Shown one piece after another: positions 1-6,508 of a stretch of 9,197 bases of DNA (position 1 is its first letter; each line of letters opens with the position of its first letter). The notes under the pieces were generated by a model. That model did not search any database. It saw only the letters and a list, made by a program, of their open reading frames with translations, and was not told where the DNA came from. Source of the DNA: Bacteroidota bacterium (GTDB lineage: Bacteria > Bacteroidota > Bacteroidia > NS11-12g > UBA955); NCBI GenBank assembly GCA_027488495.1, contig JAIYBO010000021.1:1-9197 (forward strand), given 5' to 3'. Position numbers and translations under genes: made by a program.

Positions 1-777
1 GCGCAAGAATTCCTCTAAATCATAAATCTTGGGTATGGCAATGCCCGATTTGGGTTTCTCAAAGGCGGGCGATTGAATTTCAAAGGTATCCTCCGTTACA
101 GGGGTGAATTTGCCACTGTAGGCAATGGGTTCTGGGGTTTCGGGTGCTACCGGTTCAAAGAGGGCCGTTTCAAAAGTGAGTGGCTCAAAGTCGAAGGTGG
201 TTCCCATGGCTTCTGCCAAGTTGTATTCCGGGATCGGTTCTGGAATCGTTGCAGAAATCGGTTCTGGATTTGTTACAGCTACTGGCTCTGGAATATACTC
301 CGGGGTTGAAGTTGTTGTCGGTTCTGGAATCGTTGCAGAAATCGGCTCTGAGGTAGGTGCGAAAACTGGACGACTCTCTATCGCCTCTGGATTTGCCACT
401 TCGATTTCCTTGATCTCCGACATAGAAACGGGGATGTCTGAAGTTGATTCAACGGTTGGCTCGACGATTGTTAGCACAGCAGGAATTTCTCGCTTTGCCT
501 CTATTTCAATCGGGGTCTCAATGGCCGTTTCTAGATGTACTTGATCCTGCGACTGGGTTGCGTAATAAAGCCATTCTCGATTGCTGATGCGCATCGCCGC
601 TTGGGTGATGGCTTCTTTGGTGCGAAAATCGTTTTGTGCTTGTCGGTAAATGGCCAACAACACAAAGGGGGTGCTGAACCAGGGGAAAATCTCCACCATG
701 TTTTCCAATTCGGCGGCCGTGGTGGCGTCGATTTGAGAAGGGTTTTGAACGATATGGTTGAGTTTCTGTTGGTTCAC
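1..777 (-). CDS. Conserved Bacteroidota protein of unknown function, C-terminus beyond the left edge
   Basis: At least 259 residues are open to the window edge with no stop. The start is GTG (777-775), overlapping the lptE stop by four bases (GTGA), so translation is probably coupled. I chose it because the residues right after it (QQKLNHIVQNPSQID, then ELENMVEIFPWFSTPFVLLAIY) resemble the N-terminus of a phylum-restricted protein often found beside lptE, where the equivalent stretch reads roughly FPYFQxAHLLLxKAL; the first in-frame ATG, codon 27, would cut through it. Residues 1-75 look helical and TPR-like. Residues 85-245 are a low-complexity linker rich in Pro, Glu, Thr, Ser and Ile, with an internal repeat of EPISATIPEP, and are probably disordered. 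I see no signal peptide or membrane segment, so a cytoplasmic location is inferred. The function is unknown. In related genomes secG often lies just downstream, which cannot be seen here. That this is a gene is fairly sure; its role is not. Confidence 0.8.
   Translation of the reverse strand, partial: MNQQKLNHIVQNPSQIDATTAAELENMVEIFPWFSTPFVLLAIYRQAQNDFRTKEAITQAAMRISNREWLYYATQSQDQVHLETAIETPIEIEAKREIPAVLTIVEPTVESTSDIPVSMSEIKEIEVANPEAIESRPVFAPTSEPISATIPEPTTTSTPEYIPEPVAVTNPEPISATIPEPIPEYNLAEAMGTTFDFEPLTFETALFEPVAPETPEPIAYSGKFTPVTEDTFEIQSPAFEKPKSGIAIPKIYDLEEFLR
234..345 (-). repeat. Direct repeat inside the linker-coding region
   Basis: Two identical 28-base copies lie at 234-261 and 318-345, each beginning tcggttctgg on the + strand. 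They are 84 bases apart, a multiple of three, so both encode the same residues (EPISATIPEP, near residues 144-153 and 172-181 of the minus-strand protein). The bases between them carry looser versions of the same Pro-Glu-Pro pattern. This looks like in-frame expansion of a disordered linker, and such tracts can vary in length between strains. Confidence 0.85.
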
Positions 778-1337
778 CAGTCTAGTGCTACGGCGGCAAA
801 GATTTGCTGCACAATTTGGGTTTGAATTTCTGTACTCAGCGATTCTTCTACGCTTTCAAAGGTAGAAGTTGCATCGAATATTTTGAAAAAGGAAAAGTCA
901 CGGGCGAAGTTTTTCTCTGGATATTTTTCGCAAGTAAATTCAACCCGTACACGAATGTTGAATTGGTTTTGGGCGGTACCGATATCGGCATTCAAGGAGG
1001 CGGGGACAATGGAATAGTCTACAATGGATCCGCCAAATTTGTAATCGCCATCGCCGTTGGTGAGTGCCAAGCGGGTTTCGGTTTGAAATTTGGATTTGAG
1101 TTTTTCGGTGAAACTCATGCTCAGTTGCGGATTTACGATGGCTGCTTCATTGGCGAAAAAGTCTACCGAGAATGTGTTGATGTCTGCCGGGATGTTCGCG
1201 CCTTTGAAATCGTAGAATTTCCAAAAGGGCTTGCAACTGGAGGCGGTGAAAACGATCAGGCAGAGCATCGCCCCAAACAGCACAACGCGGGCGCTGGGCC
1301 ATTGGAAAATAAAGCTATGGGTGTTGTCGGTTCTCAT
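774..1337 (-). CDS. lptE: LptE-family LPS-assembly lipoprotein
   Basis: The product is a 187-residue lipoprotein. After a basic N-terminal stretch there is a hydrophobic core (about residues 18-32, VVLFGAMLCLIVF) and a lipobox-like TASSC, with Cys35 the likely lipidated residue. The mature part is short (about 150 residues), has alternating polar and hydrophobic strands, and ends in a helical stretch (SLSTEIQTQIVQQIFAAVA) typical of small LptE/LptE-like proteins. In the known pathway LptE plugs the LptD barrel and helps insert LPS into the outer leaflet of the outer membrane. Its ATG overlaps the stop of the upstream sigma-54 activator by four bases (ATGA), and its stop overlaps the start of the next gene, so all three are probably one translationally coupled operon. 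The family call rests on size, lipobox and this gene order, which recurs in Bacteroidota; sequence identity to proteobacterial LptE would be low. An unrelated small lipoprotein is the main alternative. Confidence 0.8.
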   Translation of the reverse strand: MRTDNTHSFIFQWPSARVVLFGAMLCLIVFTASSCKPFWKFYDFKGANIPADINTFSVDFFANEAAIVNPQLSMSFTEKLKSKFQTETRLALTNGDGDYKFGGSIVDYSIVPASLNADIGTAQNQFNIRVRVEFTCEKYPEKNFARDFSFFKIFDATSTFESVEESLSTEIQTQIVQQIFAAVALDW

Positions 1338-2656
1338 TCCAATTCGTATTGTTTGATTTTACGATACAGTGTGCGTTCCGATATGCCCAATTCATCGGCG
1401 GCTTTTTTGCGCTTGCCGTTGTTTTTAGTGAGGGCTTTTTTGATCATTTCAATTTCTTGCGCTTCCAAGCTGAGGTTGCTGCTGATGGGGTATGAAATGG
1501 CTTCTTGGAAATCGTCTTCGTCGTGGTCTTGCGCCTGTATAATGATGGGCTGGCCGCTGTTTGGGGCGCTAGAGGGCATGGTGTTCGATTCGCTGCTGTA
1601 GTTGGATGGTTGCGAAAAGCTGGGTGTCATTGGGACCGCGTTGTTTGGGGTGACGCTCAAGCTGGTTCCCATGGAATTGGGCATGTTGCTGCTCATGGCA
1701 CTGGCGGTGGCTGCTGCGGCACGTGCATCGAGGTTGCCTTCCAATAGTCCAAAAACCACTTTTTTGAGATCGTTCACATCGCGCTTCATATCGATCAAAA
1801 CCTTGTAAAAAATGTCTCTTTCGCTCATGCCTTCGGTGCCGTCCATTTTGCCCAAAAGCATTGGAAGTGGCGGTTCTACGTGGGGGATGTATTTGGCGAT
1901 GACATCGGCATGAATGAAGGGGCCGTTCTCGAGGACACAAATTTGATCGGTTACGTTTTTAAGCTGTCGAACATTGCCCGGCCAGGGGTAGTTGATGAGC
2001 ATGTGTTGGGCGTCTTCGCTGAGTTCGAGCAGCTGGCTGTGATGGGTTTCGGCGAAGTCGGAGGCGAATTTGCGGAACAGCAGGTAGATGTCTTCCTTTC
2101 GCTCGCTCAATTTGGGCACGCGGATGGGCACTGTGGCCAATCGGTAATATAAGTCTTCACGGAATTTGCCTTGTCTGGCTCGTTCCAATAGGTCTCTGTT
2201 TGTGGCGGCAACCACGCGAACATCGGTTTTTTGCACCACCGAACTACCCACTTTGATGAATTCGCCATTTTCCAAAATGCGCAACAATCTGGCTTGGGTG
2301 CTGAGGGGCAATTCTCCCACTTCATCCAGGAAAATGGTGCCACCGCTCACGGTTTCGAAATATCCTTTTCGTTTGTCGGTAGCGCCCGTAAACGCCCCTT
2401 TTTCGTGGCCAAACAATTCCGAATCGATGGTTCCTTCGGGGATGGCGCCACAGTTTACCGCGATGAACGGTGCGTGTTTTCTGGCGCTTAAATGGTGGAT
2501 GATTTTACTGAAACTCTCTTTACCAACACCGCTTTCCCCCAAAATGAGTACGTTCATATCGGTGGGTGCCACCTTCACTGCAGTTTCAAGCGCAGTGGTA
2601 AGCAACGGTGAATGACCTATGATGCTAAATCGCTGTTTGATGATTTGTAAATCCAT
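1334..2656 (-). CDS. Sigma-54-dependent transcriptional activator (AAA+, Fis-type HTH)
   Basis: This 440-residue bacterial enhancer-binding protein uses ATP to remodel RNA polymerase-sigma-54. Visible motifs: Walker A GESGVGKE (40-47), the sigma-54 contact loop GAFTGA (87-92), Walker B GGTIFLDEVGELP (105-117, Asp111/Glu112), the sensor/arginine-finger stretch FREDLYYRL (165-173), WPGNVRQL (225-232), and a C-terminal Fis HTH (about 400-440, AADELGISERTLYRKI). Between AAA+ and HTH lies a linker rich in Ala, Ser, Asn, Met and Pro (about 310-370) followed by an acidic stretch (DHDEDDF). There is no receiver, GAF or PAS domain: only about 12 residues precede the AAA+ domain, so activity is probably set by expression level or a partner protein. 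An ATG at 2704 would add 16 residues, but it lies upstream of the promoter box, and the start used here gives MDLQIIKQRF, which matches the family. It is first in the operon with lptE. Its target promoters are not identifiable here. Confidence 0.93.
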   Translation of the reverse strand: MDLQIIKQRFSIIGHSPLLTTALETAVKVAPTDMNVLILGESGVGKESFSKIIHHLSARKHAPFIAVNCGAIPEGTIDSELFGHEKGAFTGATDKRKGYFETVSGGTIFLDEVGELPLSTQARLLRILENGEFIKVGSSVVQKTDVRVVAATNRDLLERARQGKFREDLYYRLATVPIRVPKLSERKEDIYLLFRKFASDFAETHHSQLLELSEDAQHMLINYPWPGNVRQLKNVTDQICVLENGPFIHADVIAKYIPHVEPPLPMLLGKMDGTEGMSERDIFYKVLIDMKRDVNDLKKVVFGLLEGNLDARAAAATASAMSSNMPNSMGTSLSVTPNNAVPMTPSFSQPSNYSSESNTMPSSAPNSGQPIIIQAQDHDEDDFQEAISYPISSNLSLEAQEIEMIKKALTKNNGKRKKAADELGISERTLYRKIKQYELE

Positions 2657-2673
2657 ACCTCTCTCTACTTTTA

Positions 2674-2681
2674 CAAAGATA
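2674..2681 (-). promoter_or_regulatory. Bacteroidota-type -7 promoter box of the regulator-lptE operon
   Basis: Read on the minus strand the box is TATCTTTG, a full match to TAnnTTTG, the -7 element used by the primary sigma factor in Bacteroidota. It ends 17 bases before the ATG at 2656, which puts transcription start about 10-12 bases before the codon. The leader is purine-rich (GAGAGAGG directly before the ATG), too close for a classical Shine-Dalgarno pairing but usual for this phylum. No clean -33 TTTG is seen about 19-21 bases upstream; ATGACA lies there instead. Confidence 0.7.
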
Positions 2682-2690
2682 CAACAAAAC

Positions 2691-2723
2691 TGACAGTTTG
2701 TCATATTGTGTGCTATGTCACAA
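2691..2723. promoter_or_regulatory. Two adjacent inverted repeats, candidate operator
   Basis: TGACA-gtt-TGTCA (2691-2703) is a perfect 5-base dyad with a 3-base centre. Directly beside it is TTGTG-N8-CACAA (2706-2723), which includes a third TGTCA at 2716-2720. They sit 9 to 42 bases upstream of the operon's -7 box on the minus strand, where a repressor or activator could touch the -33 region, and within the divergent region shared with parC. Regulator binding is inference: short dyads like these occur by chance. Confidence 0.35.
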
Positions 2724-2826
2724 ACCCGAAAACCGATGGACTTGATGGCCGGTGCGACGAACGCATTGAATGTGAATAACCTGTTTGGATTTATTGCTCA
2801 AAAATGGCTTGTTTTGAAGTTGCATC

Positions 2827-5520
2827 ATGGATCACGAAGAAGAACTGGAAACCAACAACACAGAATCGGGTACATCGAACACTGGCGGGCATCTCGGTGA
2901 GGTTCGTGCGGTGGGCGGCATGTACAAGGATTGGTTTGTTGAATACGCCAGTTACGTGATTTTGGAGCGTGCGATCCCTGCTTTGGAAGACGGTTTGAAG
3001 CCGGTGCAGCGCAGGATTTTGCATGCTATGTACGAGATGGACGATGGTCGTTACAACAAGGTGGCGAACATCATTGGGTCTACCATGGCTTATCACCCAC
3101 ACGGAGATGCGGCCATTGGCGATGCCTTGGTGAATTTGGGTCAGAAAGAATTGTTGATAGACACCCAAGGTAACTGGGGGGATGTTAGAACGGGCGATAG
3201 GGCAGCGGCGCCTAGGTATATTGAGGCTAGGTTGAGTGCGTTTGCGAAAGAGGTTGCGTTCAATGAAAAGACCACCAATTGGCAGTTGAGTTACGACGGT
3301 AGGAAGCGCGAGCCGGTGACATTGCCAATGAAATTCCCATTGTTGTTGGCGCAGGGCGTTGACGGTATTGCGGTGGGATTGAGTACGAAGATTATGCCCC
3401 ACAATTTTGTGGAATTGTGTGAAGCGAGCATTGATGTTTTGCGCGGCAGAAAGGTGAATTTGTTGCCAGATTTTCCAACCGGTGGTTACGCGGATTTTTC
3501 CATGTACAACGAAGGTAGGAAAGGTTCTAGGATTCGGGTTCGCTCAAAAATCGAAGAGAAAGACAAGTCTACTTTGTTGATCAAGGAAATTCCGTTTGGT
3601 ACCACCACGGGTTCGTTGATAGAAAGTATCATCAAGGCCAGCGATAACGGTAAGATTAAGGTTAAAAAGGTGGTTGATAATACTGCCAAAGACGTTGAGA
3701 TTGAGGTGCAATTGGCGCCCGGTATCAGTCCGGATTTGGCGATCAATGCATTGTATGCCTTTACCGATTGTGAAGTGAGTATTTCGCCATTGGCTTGTGT
3801 GATTCACGAAGACAGGCCAAAGTTTATGGGTGTGAACGACATCCTGAAGGCTTGCACGCAGAATACCTTGGATTTGCTTCGCAGGGAGTTGGAAATTGAG
3901 CTCGGCGAACTGGAAAACAAGTGGCATTTTTCATCGTTGGAAAAAATCTTTATCGAAAAACGCATTTACCGCGACATTGAAGAATGTGAAACGTGGGAGG
4001 CGGTGTTGTTGGCCATCGATAAGGGGCTAGAGCCGTATAAGTCGTTGTTCCGCAGAGAAATCGTGCAAGACGACATCGTTCGGTTAACAGAAATCAAGAT
4101 CAAGCGCATATCGAAGTTTGACAGTTTCAAGGCCGATGAGTACATCAAAGGTTTGGAAGATGATATCGCTGAGGTAAAGAATCACCTCGACAATTTGGTG
4201 GACTATGCGGTTGAGTATTACAAGCGTTTGTTGAAGAAGTATGGCGTTGGCAAAGAGCGCAAAACGGAAATCCGCGCTTTTGATACCATTGAAGCCAATG
4301 TGGTTGCGGTGGCGAATGTGAAGTTGTACGCCAACTTGAAAGAGGGTTTCGTGGGAACAACCCTGAAAAAAGAGGAGTTTATTTGTGATTGTTCAGACAT
4401 TGACGATGTGATTGCGTTTAGGGCAGACGGGAAGTACAGCATCGCCAAGGTAACGGATAAATATTTTTACGGTAAGGATTTGATTCATATCGATATATGG
4501 CGTAAGAACGACGAGCGAACCACTTACAATGTGGTGTATTGGGATGGTGAGGCCAAAAAAGTGATGGCCAAGCGTTTCAATGCTACGGGGTTGATTCGTG
4601 AGAAGGAGTATGTGTTTTCGAGCGATCACGCCAAATCGAACATTTTGTATTTTTCTGCCAATCCCAATGGGGAGGCGGAGCGAGTGACGTTGCATTTGAG
4701 TGCGATGGCCAATGCGCGGATTAAGAGCATCGAATATGATTTCTCGAAGTTGGCGATCAAAGGCAAAAGTGCGCGAGGCAATCAGATCACGAAATATCCC
4801 ATTAAGCGGGTTGATTTGAAGGAAAAGGGCGGCTCTACGTTGGGCGGTGTGAAGATTTGGTGGGATGATATGACGGGTCGTTTGAATGGCGATGCAAAAG
4901 GTCAGTTCTTGGGAGAGTTTGAGGGTGATGACAAGGTGTTGGTGATTTATAAGGATGGTCATTACGAGTTGTCGAACTACGAATTGATCAATCGCTTTGA
5001 GCCCGATACGGTCTATTTTATTCAGAAGTATTACGATGCCCAGGTGATTCAGGTGGTGTATTTGGAGGGTAAATCGAAGTTGCAATATGTGAAGCGGTTC
5101 TTGATTGAGACATTGACGATGGGCAAGAAGTTCTCGTTCATTGGCGAGGAGAAGGGCGCTGAATTGTTGGTGGCTACTACGTCGGCCATGGCTGAAGTGG
5201 AGTTAACCACGGAGAAGAAGAGCGGTGAGAAGGTTGTGGAGGTGTTGGTTTTGGATGAATTCATGGATGTGAAGGGATGGAAGGTGTTGGGGAATCGTTT
5301 GAGTCAAGACAAGGTGAAGAAGTTGGTGTTGAAGAGCGCGAAGGTGGGTGAGGCGCCGGTGGTAGAGGCCAAGACCATCGCATCGGAGTACATTGATATG
5401 GATGGTGGCGACGAGGATATGGGTGATTCGGGGGATGAGGGCGATGAAGGAACTTCGGACCAGGGCGGTGGAACAGTAATTTTGGGCGGTGATGGGTCGC
5501 CTCAATTGAATTTATTATGA
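2827..5520 (+). CDS. parC: DNA topoisomerase IV subunit A (type IIA topoisomerase)
   Basis: This 897-residue subunit breaks and rejoins DNA as the partner of ParE, to decatenate daughter chromosomes. The winged-helix core has LKPVQRRIL (58-65), the gate-helix region YHPHGDAAIGDA (89-100), and GDRAAAPRYIEARL (123-136) with Tyr131 the DNA-linking tyrosine. The tower follows (to about 345), then the coiled coil and its gate (about 350-475), then a C-terminal beta-pinwheel (about 505-840). The pinwheel has no GyrA box (QRRGGKG), which favours ParC over GyrA, and many stretches (SCSDIDDVIAF-like, FSANPNGEAERVT, ALGN-like VLGNRLSQDKVK) match the Bacteroidota ParC form. The last 44 residues are an acidic Asp/Gly/Glu tail ending PQLNLL. 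The start gives about 30 residues before MYKDWF, usual for the family; the ribosome site is weak. I see no TAnnTTTG box in the 123 bases between 2704 and the ATG. parE, often next to parC elsewhere, is not adjacent. The stop overlaps the methyltransferase start. Confidence 0.95.
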   Translation: MDHEEELETNNTESGTSNTGGHLGEVRAVGGMYKDWFVEYASYVILERAIPALEDGLKPVQRRILHAMYEMDDGRYNKVANIIGSTMAYHPHGDAAIGDALVNLGQKELLIDTQGNWGDVRTGDRAAAPRYIEARLSAFAKEVAFNEKTTNWQLSYDGRKREPVTLPMKFPLLLAQGVDGIAVGLSTKIMPHNFVELCEASIDVLRGRKVNLLPDFPTGGYADFSMYNEGRKGSRIRVRSKIEEKDKSTLLIKEIPFGTTTGSLIESIIKASDNGKIKVKKVVDNTAKDVEIEVQLAPGISPDLAINALYAFTDCEVSISPLACVIHEDRPKFMGVNDILKACTQNTLDLLRRELEIELGELENKWHFSSLEKIFIEKRIYRDIEECETWEAVLLAIDKGLEPYKSLFRREIVQDDIVRLTEIKIKRISKFDSFKADEYIKGLEDDIAEVKNHLDNLVDYAVEYYKRLLKKYGVGKERKTEIRAFDTIEANVVAVANVKLYANLKEGFVGTTLKKEEFICDCSDIDDVIAFRADGKYSIAKVTDKYFYGKDLIHIDIWRKNDERTTYNVVYWDGEAKKVMAKRFNATGLIREKEYVFSSDHAKSNILYFSANPNGEAERVTLHLSAMANARIKSIEYDFSKLAIKGKSARGNQITKYPIKRVDLKEKGGSTLGGVKIWWDDMTGRLNGDAKGQFLGEFEGDDKVLVIYKDGHYELSNYELINRFEPDTVYFIQKYYDAQVIQVVYLEGKSKLQYVKRFLIETLTMGKKFSFIGEEKGAELLVATTSAMAEVELTTEKKSGEKVVEVLVLDEFMDVKGWKVLGNRLSQDKVKKLVLKSAKVGEAPVVEAKTIASEYIDMDGGDEDMGDSGDEGDEGTSDQGGGTVILGGDGSPQLNLL

Positions 5521-6401
5521 GTCAGAGAATTTGTCCTTCCGGCTGGAAAGACTACGAATTGATCGATGCGGGGGGCTTTGAGAAGTTGGAGCGATTTGGC
5601 GCGTGGATTTTGCGCAGGCCAGAGCCGCAGGCGATTTGGGATAAGAGTTTGAGTGAGAAGGAGTGGCAGAAGTTGGCCCATGCGAGTTTTGTGAAGGCGG
5701 TGGGTGCGGATGCGGAGAAGGGGCAGTGGTATTTGAAGCCCAATATGGCGGATCGATGGTGGATACAATACAAGCAGGGCGGTTTGAACTTGAAGTTTCG
5801 CTTGGGATTGACCTCGTTCAAGCACGTGGGTTTGTTTCCGGAGCAGGCGGCGAATTGGGATTGGATCTATGAGAAGGTGAAGGGTTTGGAAGTTGGTGAG
5901 AAGCCGAGGGTATTGAATTTGTTTGCTTACACGGGTGGGGCCTCTTTGGCGGCATGTGCTGCAGGTGCTGATGTAACGCACGTGGATAGCGTGAAGCAGG
6001 TGGTATCGTGGAGCAGAGAGAATATGGAGGAGAGTGGTTTGAATGGGATTCGATGGGTGGTAGAGGATGCGTTCAAGTTTGTTCAGCGGGAGGTTCGCAG
6101 GGGCAAGACGTATCATGGAATACTGCTCGATCCCCCGGCCTACGGCCGGGGCCCCGATGGAGAAAAATGGCTGCTCGAAAAGCAACTCAATGAATTGATG
6201 CAAATGTGTGGTCAGATTTTAGAACCCTCGGGCTTTATGTTGCTCAATTTGTATAGCATGGGATTCAGTGCCATGGTGGCTGAAAATTTGGTGAGAAAAC
6301 ACGTGAAAACATTGGGTGTTAAATCCATGAATAGCGGCGAATTGTATTTGCGCGAGCAGTCTGGTAACGCACTGCCTTTGGGTACTTTCGTTCGTTTGTA
6401 A
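5517..6401 (+). CDS. Class I SAM-dependent methyltransferase, RlmI/RlmK-related
   Basis: A 294-residue Rossmann-type methyltransferase. The SAM-binding motif is VLNLFAYTGGASLAACAAG (132-150), the acidic loop HVDSVKQVVSWSREN (155-169), motif II EDAFKF (183-188), and the catalytic motif ILLDPPAYGRG (202-212). Residues 1-125 form a distinct N-terminal part (WKDYELIDAGGFEKLERFG, RPEPQAIW) conserved in Bacteroidota homologues I recall; FPEQAANW (107-114) precedes the Rossmann fold as in rRNA enzymes of this group. RlmI is about 390 residues with a PUA domain; that domain is absent here. The motif VI position reads LLNLYSMGFS (242-251), without the Thr-Cys-Ser cysteine of cytosine-C5 enzymes, so a C5 reaction is unlikely. 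An N-methylation of rRNA or another nucleic acid is inferred; the substrate is unknown. The ATG overlaps the parC stop (ATGA), so the two are probably coupled. Lys and Glu codons change abruptly near residue 200. Confidence 0.88.
   Translation: MSQRICPSGWKDYELIDAGGFEKLERFGAWILRRPEPQAIWDKSLSEKEWQKLAHASFVKAVGADAEKGQWYLKPNMADRWWIQYKQGGLNLKFRLGLTSFKHVGLFPEQAANWDWIYEKVKGLEVGEKPRVLNLFAYTGGASLAACAAGADVTHVDSVKQVVSWSRENMEESGLNGIRWVVEDAFKFVQREVRRGKTYHGILLDPPAYGRGPDGEKWLLEKQLNELMQMCGQILEPSGFMLLNLYSMGFSAMVAENLVRKHVKTLGVKSMNSGELYLREQSGNALPLGTFVRL
6133..6151. repeat. GC-only palindrome inside the methyltransferase gene
   Basis: CCCCGGCC (6133-6140) and GGCCGGGG (6144-6151) are exact inverse complements separated by TAC. 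The eight-pair, all-GC stem covers most of the codons of the catalytic PPAYGRG motif. The protein sequence fixes part of it, but the synonymous choices (CCC CCG GCC, GGC CGG GGC) make it perfect; neighbouring Pro and Gly codons are less GC-rich. A three-base loop is tight, so in RNA the hairpin would probably open one pair. Confidence 0.8.
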
Positions 6402-6495
6402 CGGGGGTTGGTTTCATTTTTTGGTAAAATCGTCGAAACTTTGCGGTCTTTGAGCGAAAGCCATCGCCCCAGTAAATAAGCCATGATTCTTGGTG

Positions 6496-6503
6496 TATTT
6501 TTG
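6496..6503 (+). promoter_or_regulatory. Bacteroidota-type -7 box before the ABC exporter operon
   Basis: TATTTTTG matches TAnnTTTG fully and is followed by only five bases (cttca) before the ATG at 6509. With the usual start about 5-7 bases after the box, the transcript would begin at or beside the start codon, making it leaderless or nearly so. No -33 TTTG is seen at the usual distance. The rest of 6402-6495 shows no convincing terminator for the parC-methyltransferase unit. Confidence 0.55.
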
Positions 6504-6508
6504 CTTCA

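Noticed and set aside
125..544. + strand Ser/Gly/Val-rich frame
   Set aside because: It is opposite the low-complexity linker of the GTG-start gene; the repeats keep other frames open. The minus frame is contiguous with a family-like N-terminus.
804..1601. Long + strand frame opposite lptE and the activator
   Set aside because: It lies antisense to two well-supported genes, has no family-like motifs, and is explained by codon bias of the minus-strand genes.
2657..2704. Sixteen-residue N-terminal extension of the sigma-54 activator (MTNCQFCCIFVKVERG)
   Set aside because: It would start upstream of the TAnnTTTG box, is unlike the family, and the internal ATG gives the expected MDLQIIKQRF start.
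2805..2823. Sigma-54-like promoter (TGGC ... TTGC) before parC
   Set aside because: The GG and GC pairs are 16 bases apart; sigma-54 promoters need 11.
2706..2900. Small + strand frame overlapping the start of parC
   Set aside because: It is in another frame from parC, reads through the intergenic region and has no recognisable features.
5502..6203. Long minus-strand frame opposite the methyltransferase
   Set aside because: Antisense shadow: Leu/Arg/His/Pro-rich low-information sequence created by TTG/GTG/GAG-rich codons on the other strand.
6445..6462. Hairpin GGtCTTT-gagcg-AAAGCC after the methyltransferase, as a terminator
   Set aside because: Short AT-rich stem with a bulge and no following T run; not convincing.
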